A stretch of DNA of 64,000 nt from Vibrio salilacus (GCF_002811245.1 NZ_NIVQ01000016.1:1-64000), one strand, 5' to 3'; shown: positions 41,682 to 52,794, counted from the stretch's first letter. The notes: a model not told the origin generated them from the sequence alone. Numbers and translations are program-made.

Positions 41682-42599
41682 TTAATCGTGATGTTGTAAT
41701 AAGTTGTTCAACGCAGGTTCAATACGTGAGTAGCTAAAGCGAAAACCTAACTCTGTCAACTTCTTCGGTTTAGCTCGTATGCTATCAAATAACAAAACAG
41801 AGCTTTCACCCATTAACAATTGCATTCCCCACTTGGGCGTGAAAAGTAAATGGGGCCGTTTAAGCGCTTTAGCTAACGTCTGACTAAATTCTTTATTGGT
41901 GACTGGGTGTGGGGCGCACAAATTAAACTCCCCCAGGGCGTGTGGAGTCTCAAGTAAATAGACAATCGCTCTAACCATATCCAGCATATGAATCCAAGGC
42001 ATATATTGGCGTCCGCTGCCTAATGGGCCACCAACTCCTAATTTATAAGGGGGGAGCATTTTCTTCAGAGCACCACCTTCAGGAGCCATTACAACACCTG
42101 TGCGCAATAAGCACACGCGAGTCATATCGGAGCGAGCACGGCTAGCGATCTGTTCCCATTTTGCACAAACTTGATGGGGGAATCCGTTGTTCTCAGTGAC
42201 ACGAAGTGTTTCATCAAAAGGGTGTTGTTGTTGATCGCCATAAAAACCAACGGCGGAGCCACTGATAAAGACATTCGGTGGGTTGGTGCTAGCGTGGATG
42301 AGTTCGACTAATTTTTCAGTTAATCGCCACCGACTGTCACAGATGATCTTTTTCTGTTTTTTTGTCCAACGCTTATCGGCGATCGGCTCGCCAGCTAAGT
42401 TAATCACGCCATCAAAGTCATTGAGGTGCTGCAGGCTATCTAAATCATTAATATAGGTAACATTCCCCATATCGGTATGATTGAGTGCCTGTTGCGCTGC
42501 TTTTGTGTTACGTGTGAGCAGCACGATCTCGTGTGTTGTTAAATGCTTTAACAGTTCGCGCCCAATAAATCCCGAACCACCAGTCAGCAATAGCTTCAT
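41682..42599 (-). CDS. yfcH: TIGR01777 family epimerase-like protein (YfcH)
   Basis: This 305-residue protein is an extended short-chain dehydrogenase with the N-terminal NAD motif TGGSGFIG, NLAGEPIADKRWT, and the SGSAVGFYGD active-site region typical of the TIGR01777 family. The C-terminal DUF1731 stretch ends in ELGFRFSY. The substrate is unknown. It is divergent from yfcE; the two are also neighbours or near neighbours in E. coli. Confidence 0.9.
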   Translation of the reverse strand: MKLLLTGGSGFIGRELLKHLTTHEIVLLTRNTKAAQQALNHTDMGNVTYINDLDSLQHLNDFDGVINLAGEPIADKRWTKKQKKIICDSRWRLTEKLVELIHASTNPPNVFISGSAVGFYGDQQQHPFDETLRVTENNGFPHQVCAKWEQIASRARSDMTRVCLLRTGVVMAPEGGALKKMLPPYKLGVGGPLGSGRQYMPWIHMLDMVRAIVYLLETPHALGEFNLCAPHPVTNKEFSQTLAKALKRPHLLFTPKWGMQLLMGESSVLLFDSIRAKPKKLTELGFRFSYSRIEPALNNLLQHHD

Positions 42600-42812
42600 T
42601 TTACATCCTTAATCTTAGCCACTTTTTGTAAGCGAGAGTCTAACCATAGTCAACTATTGTTACTAATTATAGCGACTTAGAATAAAAAGTGGTCATATGT
42701 AGCAATATCACAAAATTAACATTTTGTTACGCTTATCTTCATCTACGCTGCTGAAATCACATCGCTATTAACGGCATGATGGAAGGTGACTAATCGGACG
42801 GCCCTGGGTAAA

Positions 42813-42849
42813 ATCATCCCGCTATTGATTAAGTGATTAAGGGGATGAT
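42813..42849 (+). promoter_or_regulatory. hairpin that covers the yfcE ribosome site
   Basis: ATCATCCC (42813-42820) pairs with GGGATGAT (42842-42849), just before the GTG start at 42853. The 3' arm is the Shine-Dalgarno itself, so the stem would hide it. A four-codon ORF (ATG at 42845) ends in a TGA overlapping the GTG start. Confidence 0.4.
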
Positions 42850-42852
42850 GTC

Positions 42853-43398
42853 GTGAAACTGTTTTTTGCCTCAGACTTGCATGGCAGTTTACCTGCCACA
42901 GAAAAAGTTCTGGCTAAATATCAACAATCGGGAGCTGAGCATTTTATTTTACTCGGCGATACGTTAAACCATGGGCCGCGGAATCCGGTTCCTGAAGGGT
43001 ATAATCCGCCTGCAGTGAGCGAATTACTCAACCGCTATGCTGAGGATATTATTGCGGTGCGAGGGAACTGCGATAGTGAGGTGGATCAAATGTTGCTGTC
43101 GTTTCCTATGATGATGGATTATGCGTGGGTATTATTGGCAAGTGGTCAGCGTTTGTTTCTTACTCATGGACACCTTTATAATGGCACAAAAAGGCCATCA
43201 CTTCGCCCAGGAGATATTATTGCTCATGGCCACACTCACATTCCTGTGGCGCACAAAGACGGAGAGCAGATTATTTTTAACCCCGGTTCGGTGACGTTTC
43301 CACGTGATGGTTACGCACCTAGTTATGGCGTGTTGGGAGATAATCAGCTAAAGGTTCTGACCTTTGATGATGAGATAATCGTTCAAATTTTTCTCTAA
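42853..43398 (+). CDS. yfcE: YfcE family phosphodiesterase
   Basis: YfcE is a metal-dependent phosphodiesterase with unsettled physiological substrate. The 181-residue protein has the five calcineurin-type motifs in order: DLHG, GDTLNHGPRN, GNCD, THGH and GHTHIP. It begins with GTG at 42853, behind the GGGGAT ribosome site. An upstream ATG is out of frame and hits a stop at once. Confidence 0.92.
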   Translation: MKLFFASDLHGSLPATEKVLAKYQQSGAEHFILLGDTLNHGPRNPVPEGYNPPAVSELLNRYAEDIIAVRGNCDSEVDQMLLSFPMMMDYAWVLLASGQRLFLTHGHLYNGTKRPSLRPGDIIAHGHTHIPVAHKDGEQIIFNPGSVTFPRDGYAPSYGVLGDNQLKVLTFDDEIIVQIFL

Positions 43399-43455
43399 CC
43401 AACAGTGAATAAGCAAAGCCAGTGATCCTCTGCCTATCGCTAAATCTGATTATCG

Positions 43456-43734
43456 TTACTTGCGGTCGGAATGACCAAGATCTCGCTCAGGATCAATCTG
43501 ATCGCGGACGCGCTGTTTGAGCACTTTGGCCTCTGGAAATCCACCATCCTGCTTGCGTTCCCATATCTGTTGCCCATTACAGAAAATTTCAAAGCGGCCG
43601 CCAGTATCGGGGTGGAGCGATAGCGTTTCAATCTCTTCACTAAAGGTGTGCAGTAGTTCTTGCGCAAGCCAAGCTGAACGTAACATCCAATTGCATTGGC
43701 GACAGTAGTAAATATCAATGATAGCCTTATTCAT
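43456..43734 (-). CDS. SelW-like Cys-containing thioredoxin-fold protein
   Basis: The start MNKAIIDIYYCRQCNWMLRS has an AGGACT ribosome site and gives 92 residues. The redox CxxC (C11, C14) and the later TGGRFEIFCNGQQIWERKQDGGFPEAKVLKQ match the SelT/SelW/SelH-like (Rdx) family, here in the all-cysteine form. These proteins are presumed redox regulators, and no partner is visible nearby. Confidence 0.88.
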   Translation of the reverse strand: MNKAIIDIYYCRQCNWMLRSAWLAQELLHTFSEEIETLSLHPDTGGRFEIFCNGQQIWERKQDGGFPEAKVLKQRVRDQIDPERDLGHSDRK

Positions 43735-43922
43735 ATGAGTCCTATTAAAAATAAGCATTTATCTGAATTCAAGTCTGAGCAGTTCGAAACAGGATTTAAT
43801 TGATGGTGAGTGTAGGTCGTTAGGTAGGTACTTAGACAGTTATCAGATATTGAGGCAAAAGGGGACTTGTAATATGTGAGCCTAACAGTAGCCAAGAGCG
43901 TGTATCCAATCCATTTGACCTG

Positions 43923-43950
43923 AAATAAAAAAGGGGCATTATGCCCCTTT
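43923..43950 (-). terminator. intrinsic terminator of toxR-toxS
   Basis: AAAGGGG pairs with CCCCTTT around CATTATG. The minus strand continues with TTTTTTATTTC. It lies nine bases past the toxS stop. Confidence 0.9.
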
Positions 43951-43958
43951 GAGTGAGA

Positions 43959-44474
43959 TTAATTACTAAAAAGTACCGTAGAACCGTAACTTAAGCTAGT
44001 TAACAGTAAGGTTTTTTCATGGATAATATCAATGCGGCGACTCTGCTGGGCATCCATCTTGAAAATTTGCGTGATGAGAGCTAACTGTGCAGGAGTGAAG
44101 TCCTTGTTCTGCGCTGAGGAGACCTCTTTAAACTCTGTTGGTGAGATCAACAAGTAATTGTCACTGATATCCCATTCACCTGTTTCTGAAATATTGATGA
44201 CGCTTTCGGTTGTGCCATTTTCTGGGTAAAGCCGTACGTTCGATACACGAATGTAGGTGTTGTTGGGCAAATATTTCACATTCGTCATGACGTTGACTTT
44301 GCGCAATGGACCCGCAGATTTTCCTTGTAAAGGTTCGGCAATGACGGTAACCATGTTTGATTGCCATTCTTTAGAGGTGAGTATTTGCTCAAGTTTTAAG
44401 TCGCCGCCCCAGTATAGCCAACTACTAAAAAGTGCAGAGACAATCAGTAAGATGATAGCGAATTTCTGATTCAT
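43959..44474 (-). CDS. toxS: ToxR-associated membrane protein ToxS
   Basis: ToxS is a periplasmic, membrane-anchored partner that stabilises ToxR and aids its bile and pH sensing. The 171-residue protein has an N-terminal anchor (about 6-24) and the family segment WGGDLKLEQILTSKEWQSNMV. It lies nine bases after toxR on the same strand. Confidence 0.95.
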   Translation of the reverse strand: MNQKFAIILLIVSALFSSWLYWGGDLKLEQILTSKEWQSNMVTVIAEPLQGKSAGPLRKVNVMTNVKYLPNNTYIRVSNVRLYPENGTTESVINISETGEWDISDNYLLISPTEFKEVSSAQNKDFTPAQLALITQIFKMDAQQSRRIDIIHEKTLLLTSLSYGSTVLFSN

Positions 44475-44483
44475 AGTGGTTTC

Positions 44484-45344
44484 CTAGTTGCAGACTTTAC
44501 CCAGGTTTTGTTGCTCGGTAACGATGCGTAACGTAATGTTTTCTCCAGAGTTTGTTGGAGAGTGAATATAGTTAAGAATGAGTTGGTTATTTTGCCCACC
44601 CGTTGCAATCACTTCTATTGGGGTAAGCGCACCTTGATGATTTTTATTGTATTGCTTAATGCATTGTTCGATCGATGGGTACCACTGAGTGAGATCAGGA
44701 TGATTGAGTGGTGTTTTAACGGGAGTATTATCATAAATACCGATGTCACGGAATTTTGACTCGGCTGGGTTGGTTAACAGAACCACGCAAATAGGCAGGA
44801 AAATAGCCACAATCAGCATTACTTTGGTTAATAACGCCATGGTAGGTTTCTTCGGTGAAGGTACTGACACTGGTCTTTGCTCTGGTGCTGCTGGTGGCAC
44901 TTTAACCGCGCTCTCTTTACTCACTACTGTCATGTCATGAGCAGCATCGTCACTCGGTGTCATGTCTTCCGCTTTATTGTCCCCACTCATTAATGGCGTA
45001 ACACGATCGACAGTACAAATGAGTTGGTAACCGCGTTTTGGTACGGTTTTGATGTACATTGGGGATTTAGTTGAATCGTTAAGTAGTTTACGTAGCGTAG
45101 AGATAGCTTGAGTGAGGCTTGAATCGTCAACTTCAAACCCCTGCCGGCGCCAAACAAAGTCGTGCAGGTCGTTGCGTGAAACTATTTCACTCGGTTTTTC
45201 ACACATTAGTAGCAGAATACGGCTTTCGTTACTTCCTAGACGGATAAGCTCGTTATTGCTCTCTTTATCCATAAGAGAGTTGGTGTTGGGATCAAAGGTA
45301 AATCTGTTTGCAAGATTAAATTTAGTACCTATGTTACTCATCAA
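44484..45344 (-). CDS. toxR: transmembrane transcriptional regulator ToxR
   Basis: ToxR controls outer-membrane porins and, in pathogens, virulence genes, while sitting in the inner membrane. The 286-residue protein has an N-terminal winged-helix OmpR-type DNA-binding domain (about 18-112), a variable linker (about 115-168), one membrane helix (about 170-190) and a periplasmic domain with two conserved cysteines, C228 and C285, that can form a disulfide. Met1 and Met2 are both possible starts. toxRS is ancestral in Vibrio and its presence does not by itself mark a pathogen. Confidence 0.96.
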   Translation of the reverse strand: MMSNIGTKFNLANRFTFDPNTNSLMDKESNNELIRLGSNESRILLLMCEKPSEIVSRNDLHDFVWRRQGFEVDDSSLTQAISTLRKLLNDSTKSPMYIKTVPKRGYQLICTVDRVTPLMSGDNKAEDMTPSDDAAHDMTVVSKESAVKVPPAAPEQRPVSVPSPKKPTMALLTKVMLIVAIFLPICVVLLTNPAESKFRDIGIYDNTPVKTPLNHPDLTQWYPSIEQCIKQYNKNHQGALTPIEVIATGGQNNQLILNYIHSPTNSGENITLRIVTEQQNLGKVCN

Positions 45345-45497
45345 TCTATAGCCATTTTATTAAAAGTTTCAGGGGAGCAAGCTACTCGAAAGCTCAGTTT
45401 ATTGCCGTTAAACAGCTAGTTTATGTTTTTTTGATTTTTAAGGTGTCAAGAATAGTCAAAATAAAAATAAAAAAACACTGTTTTTATCTTTGTTGAC

Positions 45498-45523
45498 CTT
45501 GAATTTACATTTGTCACCCTCAT
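45498..45523 (+). promoter_or_regulatory. sigma32 heat-shock promoter of htpG
   Basis: CTTGAA (45498-45503) is followed after 13 bases by CCCTCAT (45517-45523), close to the sigma32 consensus CTTGAA and CCCCATnT. It lies about 80 bases before htpG, a classical heat-shock gene. Confidence 0.75.
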
Positions 45524-45604
45524 GTTAATGTACGGATTAGAGTCAATAGCAAATTAGAGTAATTAACTTATTGGCTTGATATGTAAAGTACTTATGGAGT
45601 TATC

Positions 45605-47509
45605 ATGAGCGAAACCGTTACCCACAATAAAGAAACTCGTGGCTTTCAGTCTGAAGTTAAGCAATTACTTCATTTAATGATTCACTCTCTTTACTCAAAT
45701 AAAGAGATCTTCCTGCGCGAGCTGATTTCTAATGCGTCTGACGCTTCTGACAAACTGCGCTTCCAAGCGTTGTCTAATCCTGACCTCTATCAAGGTGATG
45801 CTGAACTTGGCGTTAAACTTGCCTTCGACGAAACGGCAAATACACTGACCATTTCTGATAATGGTATTGGTATGAGTCGTGATGATGTGATTGAACATTT
45901 AGGGACAATCGCAAAATCAGGCACCGCTGAATTTTTCTCGAAATTGTCAGATGAGCAATCAAAAGACTCGCAACTGATTGGTCAATTTGGCGTTGGTTTC
46001 TACTCAGCATTCATTGTTGCTGATGCGGTAACGGTGCGTACTCGCGCAGCGGGCTTGCCAGCGGATCAAGCGGTACAATGGCATTCTGCCGGTGAAGGTG
46101 AGTACACGATTGAAGACATCAATAAAGAGTCGCGTGGCACGGACATTATTCTTCACATGCGCGAAGACGGCAAAGAATTCCTTAACGAGTGGCGTCTGCG
46201 TGAAGTGATCAGTAAATACTCAGATCATATCGGAATTCCTGTTGCTATTCAGACCGCAGAGCGCGATGAAGAAGGCAACGAAACGGGTGAGAAAAAGTGG
46301 GAGCAAATTAATAAGGCTCAAGCGCTTTGGACTCGTAACAAAGCAGATATCTCAGACGAAGAGTATCAAGAGTTTTATAAACACGTGTCACACGATTTTG
46401 CAGATCCACTGGTGTGGAGTCATAACCGCGTTGAAGGTAAGAACGATTACACTAGTCTGCTTTACATCCCAGCGAAAGCACCATGGGATATGATGAACCG
46501 CGATCATAAATCAGGTTTGAAGCTTTATGTACAGCGCGTGTTTATCATGGATGATGCCGAGCAATTTATGCCGTCATATCTACGTTTTGTTCGTGGCTTG
46601 ATTGACTCTAACGATCTACCGCTTAACGTATCACGTGAAATCCTGCAAGATAACAAAGTGACTCAGTCGCTACGTAATGCATGTACCAAACGCGTGCTGA
46701 CCATGCTGGAACGAATCGCCAAGAATGATGAAGACAAATACCAATCATTCTGGAAAGAGTTTGGCTTGGTGTTGAAAGAAGGCCCTGCTGAAGACATGAG
46801 CAATAAAGAGAAAATTGCTAGTCTACTGCGCTTTGCATCAACAGAAGTTGATTCAGCAGATCAAACGGTGAGCCTTGCTTCGTATGTTGAACGTATGAAA
46901 GAAGGTCAAGATAAGATCTACTACCTCACGGCTGACAGCTATGCAGCGGCAAAAAATAGCCCTCACTTAGAGCAATTTAAAGCCAAAGGCATCGAAGTTA
47001 TTTTGATGTTTGATCGCATTGATGAGTGGTTGATGAATTACCTCACTGAGTTCGATGGTAAGTCGTTCCAATCGATTACTAAAGCGGGTCTTGATCTGAG
47101 CAAGTTTGAAGATGCAGCTGAGCAAGAAAAACGCAAAGAGACAGAAGAAGAATTCAAGTCAGTTGTTGAGCGCACTAAAACCTATCTAGGTGACCGTGTT
47201 AAAGAGGTGCGTACAACCTTCAAGCTTGCGACAACCCCTGCAGTAGTAGTAACTGACGATTTCGAAATGGGCACACAAATGGCCAAGCTACTTGAAGCGG
47301 CAGGTCAAGCCGCACCAGAGGTGAAGTACATTTTCGAAATTAACCCGGAGCACCAATTGGTTAAGCGTATGGCGGACGAAGCGGACGAGGAAGCTTTTGG
47401 TCGTTGGGTTGAAGTGTTACTCGGCCAAGCAATGTTAGCTGAACGTGGTTCGATGGAAGATCCGTCTCAGTTCCTTGGCGCCATCAATACCCTTTTGACT
47501 AAGGGCTAA
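45605..47509 (+). CDS. htpG: Hsp90 chaperone HtpG
   Basis: HtpG is the bacterial Hsp90, an ATP-dependent homodimeric chaperone. The 634-residue protein has the GHKL ATPase motifs ([32 protein letters not shown]), the middle domain ([11 protein letters not shown]) and a C-terminal dimerisation region. It is divergent from toxR, carries a sigma32-like promoter and ends in a strong terminator. Confidence 0.98.
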   Translation: MSETVTHNKETRGFQSEVKQLLHLMIHSLYSNKEIFLRELISNASDASDKLRFQALSNPDLYQGDAELGVKLAFDETANTLTISDNGIGMSRDDVIEHLGTIAKSGTAEFFSKLSDEQSKDSQLIGQFGVGFYSAFIVADAVTVRTRAAGLPADQAVQWHSAGEGEYTIEDINKESRGTDIILHMREDGKEFLNEWRLREVISKYSDHIGIPVAIQTAERDEEGNETGEKKWEQINKAQALWTRNKADISDEEYQEFYKHVSHDFADPLVWSHNRVEGKNDYTSLLYIPAKAPWDMMNRDHKSGLKLYVQRVFIMDDAEQFMPSYLRFVRGLIDSNDLPLNVSREILQDNKVTQSLRNACTKRVLTMLERIAKNDEDKYQSFWKEFGLVLKEGPAEDMSNKEKIASLLRFASTEVDSADQTVSLASYVERMKEGQDKIYYLTADSYAAAKNSPHLEQFKAKGIEVILMFDRIDEWLMNYLTEFDGKSFQSITKAGLDLSKFEDAAEQEKRKETEEEFKSVVERTKTYLGDRVKEVRTTFKLATTPAVVVTDDFEMGTQMAKLLEAAGQAAPEVKYIFEINPEHQLVKRMADEADEEAFGRWVEVLLGQAMLAERGSMEDPSQFLGAINTLLTKG

Positions 47510-47524
47510 TAACCTAAAAGACTC

Positions 47525-47553
47525 AAAAAGCTCGCATCTTGCGAGCTTTTTGG
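47525..47553 (+). terminator. intrinsic terminator of htpG
   Basis: AAAAAGCTCGCA pairs with TGCGAGCTTTTT around three bases. Confidence 0.9.
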
Positions 47554-47684
47554 TTTAATTGCATTAATTGTGAATGAAACCCCGCGATGTTGCAGATGAT
47601 AGTGAGTGTTTAAGCATTCTTTAGTCGTAATTCGCTCTCGGTCTTCAATTTGTATGGTAGAATGCAATCTTGAAACGAAACGAT

Positions 47685-47712
47685 CAGGCGTGTAATGTGC
47701 ACGCCTGTTTTA
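47685..47712 (+). promoter_or_regulatory. terminator-like hairpin early in the adk leader
   Basis: CAGGCGTG pairs perfectly with CACGCCTG around seven bases and is followed by TTTTATTG. It lies about 25 bases after the TAGAAT box and well before adk, which resembles a transcription attenuator. Confidence 0.5.
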
Positions 47713-47729
47713 TTGTTAACCGAAAATAA

Positions 47730-47793
47730 TTATACCGAAACTTACCGTGAGCCGCGTTAAAGCCACGGCCTGACATAGTGAGCTTCGGTATAA
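47730..47793 (+). ncRNA. structured element in the adk 5' leader
   Basis: An outer 10-base stem, TTATACCGAA (47730-47739) with TTCGGTATAA (47784-47793), encloses an inner stem CCGTG/CACGG (47745-47768). The element ends 27 bases before the adk start. It looks like a cis-regulatory RNA. I know no Rfam family that fits. Confidence 0.4.
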
Positions 47794-48465
<672 letters not shown>

Positions 48466-48500
48466 TTCGCTAAGCGTGAACTTGGAAAATTTGTTATAGT

Positions 48501-48528
48501 AAAAGCGACCTGCATAGGTCGCTTTTTT
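48501..48528 (+). terminator. intrinsic terminator of adk
   Basis: AAAAGCGACC pairs with GGTCGCTTTT, followed by TTAT. Confidence 0.92.
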
Positions 48529-48595
48529 ATTGCTGTACGTTGATCGATAAGACTCTTCGTTACGTAACCACTCATTTCTGTGTTGATAGGAAGCT

Positions 48596-49552
48596 ATGCA
48601 AAATCATAAAAAACAAGGTGTGTTATTAGTGAATTTGGGCACACCGGATGAAGCGACAGCCCCTGCAGTCAAGCGTTTCTTAAGCCAGTTTCTCCATGAT
48701 AAGCGTGTTGTGGATATGACTCGCTGGTTATGGTGCCCGATTTTACATGGTGTGATTTTGCCCATTCGTGCGCCAAAAGTGGCGAAGCTCTATCAAAGTG
48801 TATGGATGGAAGAAGGCTCGCCTCTAATGGTCTACTCGAAGAGACAGGCGAATAAGCTTGCTCGCAAGATCGAGCTTCCTGTTGAAGTGGGGATGACTTA
48901 CGGCAATCCAAGTTTGCAATCTGGTCTTGAAGCCTTGTTATTACAAGGGGTAGAAGATGTCATCGTACTGCCCTTATACCCGCAATATTCAGGAACGACG
49001 AGCGCAGCAGTCTCTGATGGCCTGACTAAAGCGTTTAAAAATATGCCTGTCATGCCTGGCTATCGGTTTGTCCGAGATTACTACCAACACCCCATGTACA
49101 TCAAAGCACTTGCTCAAAGTGTCAGACGCTCTTGGGAAAAGAACGGTAAAGGCGATTACCTACTGTGTTCTTATCATGGTATTCCTAAACGTTATGCTGA
49201 TAATGGTGATGTGTATCCGCAGCATTGTGATCGTACAACGACATTATTGGCGCGAGAGCTTGAATTGGCTCCCAACCAAATTGGTATGACTTACCAGTCG
49301 CGTTTTGGACGTGAAGAGTGGTTACAACCTTATACCGACAAAACGCTAGAGACATTACCAGATAAAGGTATTAAGAATCTCGATATTATCGCTCCTGCTT
49401 TTTCCGTTGATTGTTTGGAAACTCTCGAAGAAATTTCCGATCAATGCCGTGAGATCTTTATGGAAAAAGGGGGGGAGAAATTTACTTATATCCCGTGTTT
49501 AAATGATGATGAGCTGCATATTGAGATGATGGCGGAGCTGGTCAAACCTTAA
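48596..49552 (+). CDS. hemH: ferrochelatase
   Basis: HemH inserts ferrous iron into protoporphyrin IX, the last step of haem synthesis. The 318-residue protein has the family N-terminus [22 protein letters not shown], the catalytic-His region [14 protein letters not shown] with the metal-binding H, and the C-terminal [14 protein letters not shown]. It follows adk after a terminator, the same order as in E. coli and V. cholerae. Confidence 0.97.
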   Translation: MQNHKKQGVLLVNLGTPDEATAPAVKRFLSQFLHDKRVVDMTRWLWCPILHGVILPIRAPKVAKLYQSVWMEEGSPLMVYSKRQANKLARKIELPVEVGMTYGNPSLQSGLEALLLQGVEDVIVLPLYPQYSGTTSAAVSDGLTKAFKNMPVMPGYRFVRDYYQHPMYIKALAQSVRRSWEKNGKGDYLLCSYHGIPKRYADNGDVYPQHCDRTTTLLARELELAPNQIGMTYQSRFGREEWLQPYTDKTLETLPDKGIKNLDIIAPAFSVDCLETLEEISDQCREIFMEKGGEKFTYIPCLNDDELHIEMMAELVKP

Positions 49553-49556
49553 GTTA

Positions 49557-49580
49557 AAACCCAGTGTAAACTGGGTTTAA
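49557..49580. terminator. terminator between hemH and the DUF411 gene
   Basis: AAACCCAGT pairs with ACTGGGTTT around four bases. The T-tracts are short on both strands. Confidence 0.6.
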
Positions 49581-49585
49581 TGCGA

Positions 49586-50026
49586 TCATTTTGCTTTATA
49601 ATGGCGGTATTCAAACATTTGGCCTTGCTGATTAAAGGCATAAACCGAGTACTCGTCTTGCTTATCACCATATTCCATTCCAGGTGAACCCATCGGCATT
49701 CCTGGTACAGCCAAACCTTGCGCATTACGGGGCGGATTGGCTAAAAAGGCTTTGATGTCTTGTGCTGGAACGTGACCTTCGAACACGTAACCATCGATCT
49801 CTGCAGTGTGGCATGAGGCGAGCTCTGGTGTGATACCAAGCTTTTGTTTAATCGGATTCATGTTGTCATGCAGCTTTTCTTCAACGTTGAAGCCAGCCTC
49901 TTGCATATGCTTGGTCCAATCGCTGCAACAACCGCAGTATGGTGATTTATGGTTGAGTACATCAGTTGCCATCGCTTGGCCAGATAGCACAGCGAGTGCT
50001 GCCAAAGCAAAAAGTTTTTTATTCAT
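49586..50026 (-). CDS. DUF411 periplasmic metal-binding protein
   Basis: This 146-residue protein has a signal peptide ending AMA, then a Cys cluster CGCC (C31, C33, C34), and CHTAEIDGYVFEGHVPA and a Met-rich segment GMPMGSPGMEYGD. These fit DUF411, a family found next to copper-export genes. It lies ten bases after copA on the same strand, so it probably binds copper in the periplasm that CopA delivers; function is inferred from context. Confidence 0.87.
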   Translation of the reverse strand: MNKKLFALAALAVLSGQAMATDVLNHKSPYCGCCSDWTKHMQEAGFNVEEKLHDNMNPIKQKLGITPELASCHTAEIDGYVFEGHVPAQDIKAFLANPPRNAQGLAVPGMPMGSPGMEYGDKQDEYSVYAFNQQGQMFEYRHYKAK

Positions 50027-50036
50027 ATAGTCATTC

Positions 50037-52736
50037 CTAAGAAGTTTTAAATAATCGTAAACGGTTAGCGTTGCTCACGACCGTGATGGAAGAGAGCGCC
50101 ATCGCCGCTCCGGCAATCACAGGGCTCAGTAAGAAACCAAAGCTTGGGTAAAGCACCCCAGCAGCGATCGGAATACCTAATGAGTTGTAGACAAAGGCAC
50201 CAAATAAGTTCTGTTTCATATTTTTTACCGTTGCCTTAGACAATTCGATCGCTTTCATTACCGCTAACGGAGAAGAGTTGAGGAGAGTCATCTGCGCACT
50301 GTCAATGGCAACGTCACTGCCGCTGCCCATGGCAATGCCGATATCAGCAAGTGCAAGTGCAGGTGCGTCATTAACGCCATCACCAATCATAGCCACGCAA
50401 TGTCCTTCTTTTTGCAGTTGCTCGATATGGTGCGCTTTTTCATCGGGTAGCACTTGCGCGATGACACGTTCGATACCGAGTTGGGTTGCGATGACCTCAG
50501 CGACAGCTTGGTTATCACCAGTTAACATTACAGGGATGATCTTGCTGGCTTTTAAACGATCAACGGCTAGCTTGGCATCTGCTTTGAGCGGGTCGGCTAT
50601 TGCGATAATCCCGATAATGTTCTGATCCGCTGCAACAATCACTGGAGTCCATGCATTGGCAAGATAGCGTTTAAGCGGTGGTTCAATTTGACTAAGATCC
50701 CATTGTTGTTGCTTGGCAAAACTGACCGAGCAAATGGTAACTTGTTGACGGCCAACTTGTGCCACTACACCTTGACCTCGGCGGTTATCAAAATTGTTTG
50801 ATTCAACGAAACTAAGTTTTTGCTGCTGAGCTTTTTGGACGATCGCTTTTGCCAGAGGATGTTCAGAATACTGTTCGACAGAGGCGGCAATCGAGAGTAA
50901 GCGATCACTATCAACATTAACACAGAACAGGTCTTCCACCGCTGGTTTGCCTTGAGTCAAGGTTCCCGTTTTATCAAACACCACCATATCTATTTTGCTG
51001 GCTGATTGCAGAGCATCCGCATCTTTAATCAAAATACCCATTTCAGCCGCTTTGCCGACGCCAACGGTTACTGAAAGTGGTGTCGCTAAGCCAAGCGCAC
51101 AAGGACAAGCAATAATTAACACGGTTGTTACCACCACTAACATATAACTGGCTTTGGGTTCAGGTCCGACTGCAAACCAAATCGATGCTGCAACCAGCGC
51201 AATCATGACGACCACGGGCACGAACACGGCTGAAATTTGATCGGCAAGTTTGGCAATAGCAGGTTTACTGCTTTGTGCTTGGCGAACCATACTGATAATT
51301 CTCGATAGCATGGTGTCACTGCCAACCCCTGTGGCTCTGAACAGCAGTGCGCCATCTTGATTGATGGTCCCGGCTGAAATAGTATCACCTTGAGATTTGG
51401 CTACAGGGAGTGGTTCACCTGTGAGCATTGATTCGTCGAGGTAAGAGTCGCCAGATAATACTTCGCCATCAACCGCGACTTTTTCGCCCGGTTTGACTCT
51501 TAGAGTCATGCCAACAGTAATGGCATCAATGGCGATCTCTTGATCCCCTTGTTCAGAAACGAGGGTGGCTGTCTGTGGCTGTAAATTAATGAGTGACTGC
51601 AAAGAGCGAGTCGTTTTCGCTTTTGCTTTAGCTTCGATATAATGGCCTAAAGAGATCAGGCCGACAATCATCGCACTGGCTTCAAAGTAGACGTGGCGTG
51701 AAGCAAGCGGAAACCATTGAGGAAAAACGACCACCAACATAGAGAATAGCCATGCGGCACCTGTCCCGAGTGCAACTAAGGTGTCCATTGTGGCGCGTTT
51801 GTGAGTGAGCGCTTGCCATGCATTAGTGAAAAATGAACGTCCAGCGGTTGCCAATAACCACAAGCAAAGCATGCCCACAGCACCCCAAGCGAGTTGGTCA
51901 TTGCTGTTGCGGATCATCATATTGCCGCCGAAAATCCCCCAAAGCATTAATGGCGCACCAATCAGTATTCCACGGATAGCACTCTGTTTGTGTCCACTTT
52001 GAACGATTTGCTGCTGTTCAAGTTGCTTTTGTTGTTGGGTAGCAGGGTCATCGACCACTTGAGCTTGATAACCTGCTTGTTGAATGGCATCGGTTATCGG
52101 CGAGATCAACTCATCACGTTCAGATGAGGCAAACACCAATGCGCTCTGCTCGGCCAAGTTAACTTGAGCTCGCTCTACGCCTGTGACCGAAACCAGCGCT
52201 TTTTCTACCGAAGATACGCAACTTGCACATGTCATTCCTGAGATAAGTAAATGTAGCGGTTGCGTTGCGAGCGGTGAATTCACTTTGTTATCTGGTGGTG
52301 TCACTGTATCTGCTGGTTCAATGCTGGGTTTAATGTTGGGTTCAACAACGGGTTGTTCATCGGCTTGATAACCAAGCGAGTGAATCACCTGTTTAATTGA
52401 GTTTGCATCATTGAGCGTTGTAATCTCAAGATCTGTTTTCGTCACACTAAATTGTATATTGGCACTGTCGTCGGTGAGTGCATTTTCTACTTTTGCCACA
52501 CACTTGCCACAGTTAAGTCCCTGAAGAGAGAAGTGATAATGATGACCTGCTTGATATCCCAACGCCTCAATCGACTCAACTAAGGCTTTCAGTGTGCTAT
52601 TGCTTTCCAGACAGATAAAAGTAGGAGATAGATCAAGAATTTTTGCATGGTGATCAGCAAGCATTACCCGTTCTACTTTTCTTGCACATCCCATGCAGTT
52701 GAGCCCTGATAGGGGAATATCAAACTTAGTCATCAC
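50037..52736 (-). CDS. copA: copper-exporting P1B-type ATPase CopA
   Basis: CopA pumps Cu(I) out of the cytoplasm. The 899-residue protein has three N-terminal heavy-metal domains with CxxC at C14-C17 (LNCMGC), about C76-C79 (LNCGKC) and about C173-C176 (MTCASC). Eight membrane helices carry the CPC ion site ([12 protein letters not shown]). The phosphorylation loop [11 protein letters not shown] and [10 protein letters not shown] are intact. The second spacer between domains is Pro/Glu-rich. It is long compared with the two-domain E. coli enzyme. A MerR-type dyad precedes it. Confidence 0.97.
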   Translation of the reverse strand: MMTKFDIPLSGLNCMGCARKVERVMLADHHAKILDLSPTFICLESNSTLKALVESIEALGYQAGHHYHFSLQGLNCGKCVAKVENALTDDSANIQFSVTKTDLEITTLNDANSIKQVIHSLGYQADEQPVVEPNIKPSIEPADTVTPPDNKVNSPLATQPLHLLISGMTCASCVSSVEKALVSVTGVERAQVNLAEQSALVFASSERDELISPITDAIQQAGYQAQVVDDPATQQQKQLEQQQIVQSGHKQSAIRGILIGAPLMLWGIFGGNMMIRNSNDQLAWGAVGMLCLWLLATAGRSFFTNAWQALTHKRATMDTLVALGTGAAWLFSMLVVVFPQWFPLASRHVYFEASAMIVGLISLGHYIEAKAKAKTTRSLQSLINLQPQTATLVSEQGDQEIAIDAITVGMTLRVKPGEKVAVDGEVLSGDSYLDESMLTGEPLPVAKSQGDTISAGTINQDGALLFRATGVGSDTMLSRIISMVRQAQSSKPAIAKLADQISAVFVPVVVMIALVAASIWFAVGPEPKASYMLVVVTTVLIIACPCALGLATPLSVTVGVGKAAEMGILIKDADALQSASKIDMVVFDKTGTLTQGKPAVEDLFCVNVDSDRLLSIAASVEQYSEHPLAKAIVQKAQQQKLSFVESNNFDNRRGQGVVAQVGRQQVTICSVSFAKQQQWDLSQIEPPLKRYLANAWTPVIVAADQNIIGIIAIADPLKADAKLAVDRLKASKIIPVMLTGDNQAVAEVIATQLGIERVIAQVLPDEKAHHIEQLQKEGHCVAMIGDGVNDAPALALADIGIAMGSGSDVAIDSAQMTLLNSSPLAVMKAIELSKATVKNMKQNLFGAFVYNSLGIPIAAGVLYPSFGFLLSPVIAGAAMALSSITVVSNANRLRLFKTS

Positions 52737-52763
52737 ATCACCTCGAAAACGTTACTTTTGCTA

Positions 52764-52794
52764 AGCGTAAACCTTACCGCAAGGGTAAGGTCAA
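52764..52794 (-). promoter_or_regulatory. CueR-type (MerR family) promoter and operator of copA
   Basis: The dyad ACCTTACC-gcaa-GGGTAAGGT (52771-52791) sits between TTGACC (-35, 52794-52789) and TACGCT (-10, 52769-52764) on the minus strand. The 19-base spacing is the over-long spacing typical of MerR-family activators. CueR is the usual regulator of copA. No cueR gene lies in this window. Confidence 0.82.

Noticed and set aside
43456..43734. Possible selenoprotein W
   Set aside because: The redox motif is CRQC with ordinary cysteine codons and no in-frame TGA, so it is the cysteine form.
43959..45344. toxRS as a sign of a virulence island
   Set aside because: toxRS next to htpG is an ancestral Vibrio locus, with base use like its neighbours and no mobility genes.
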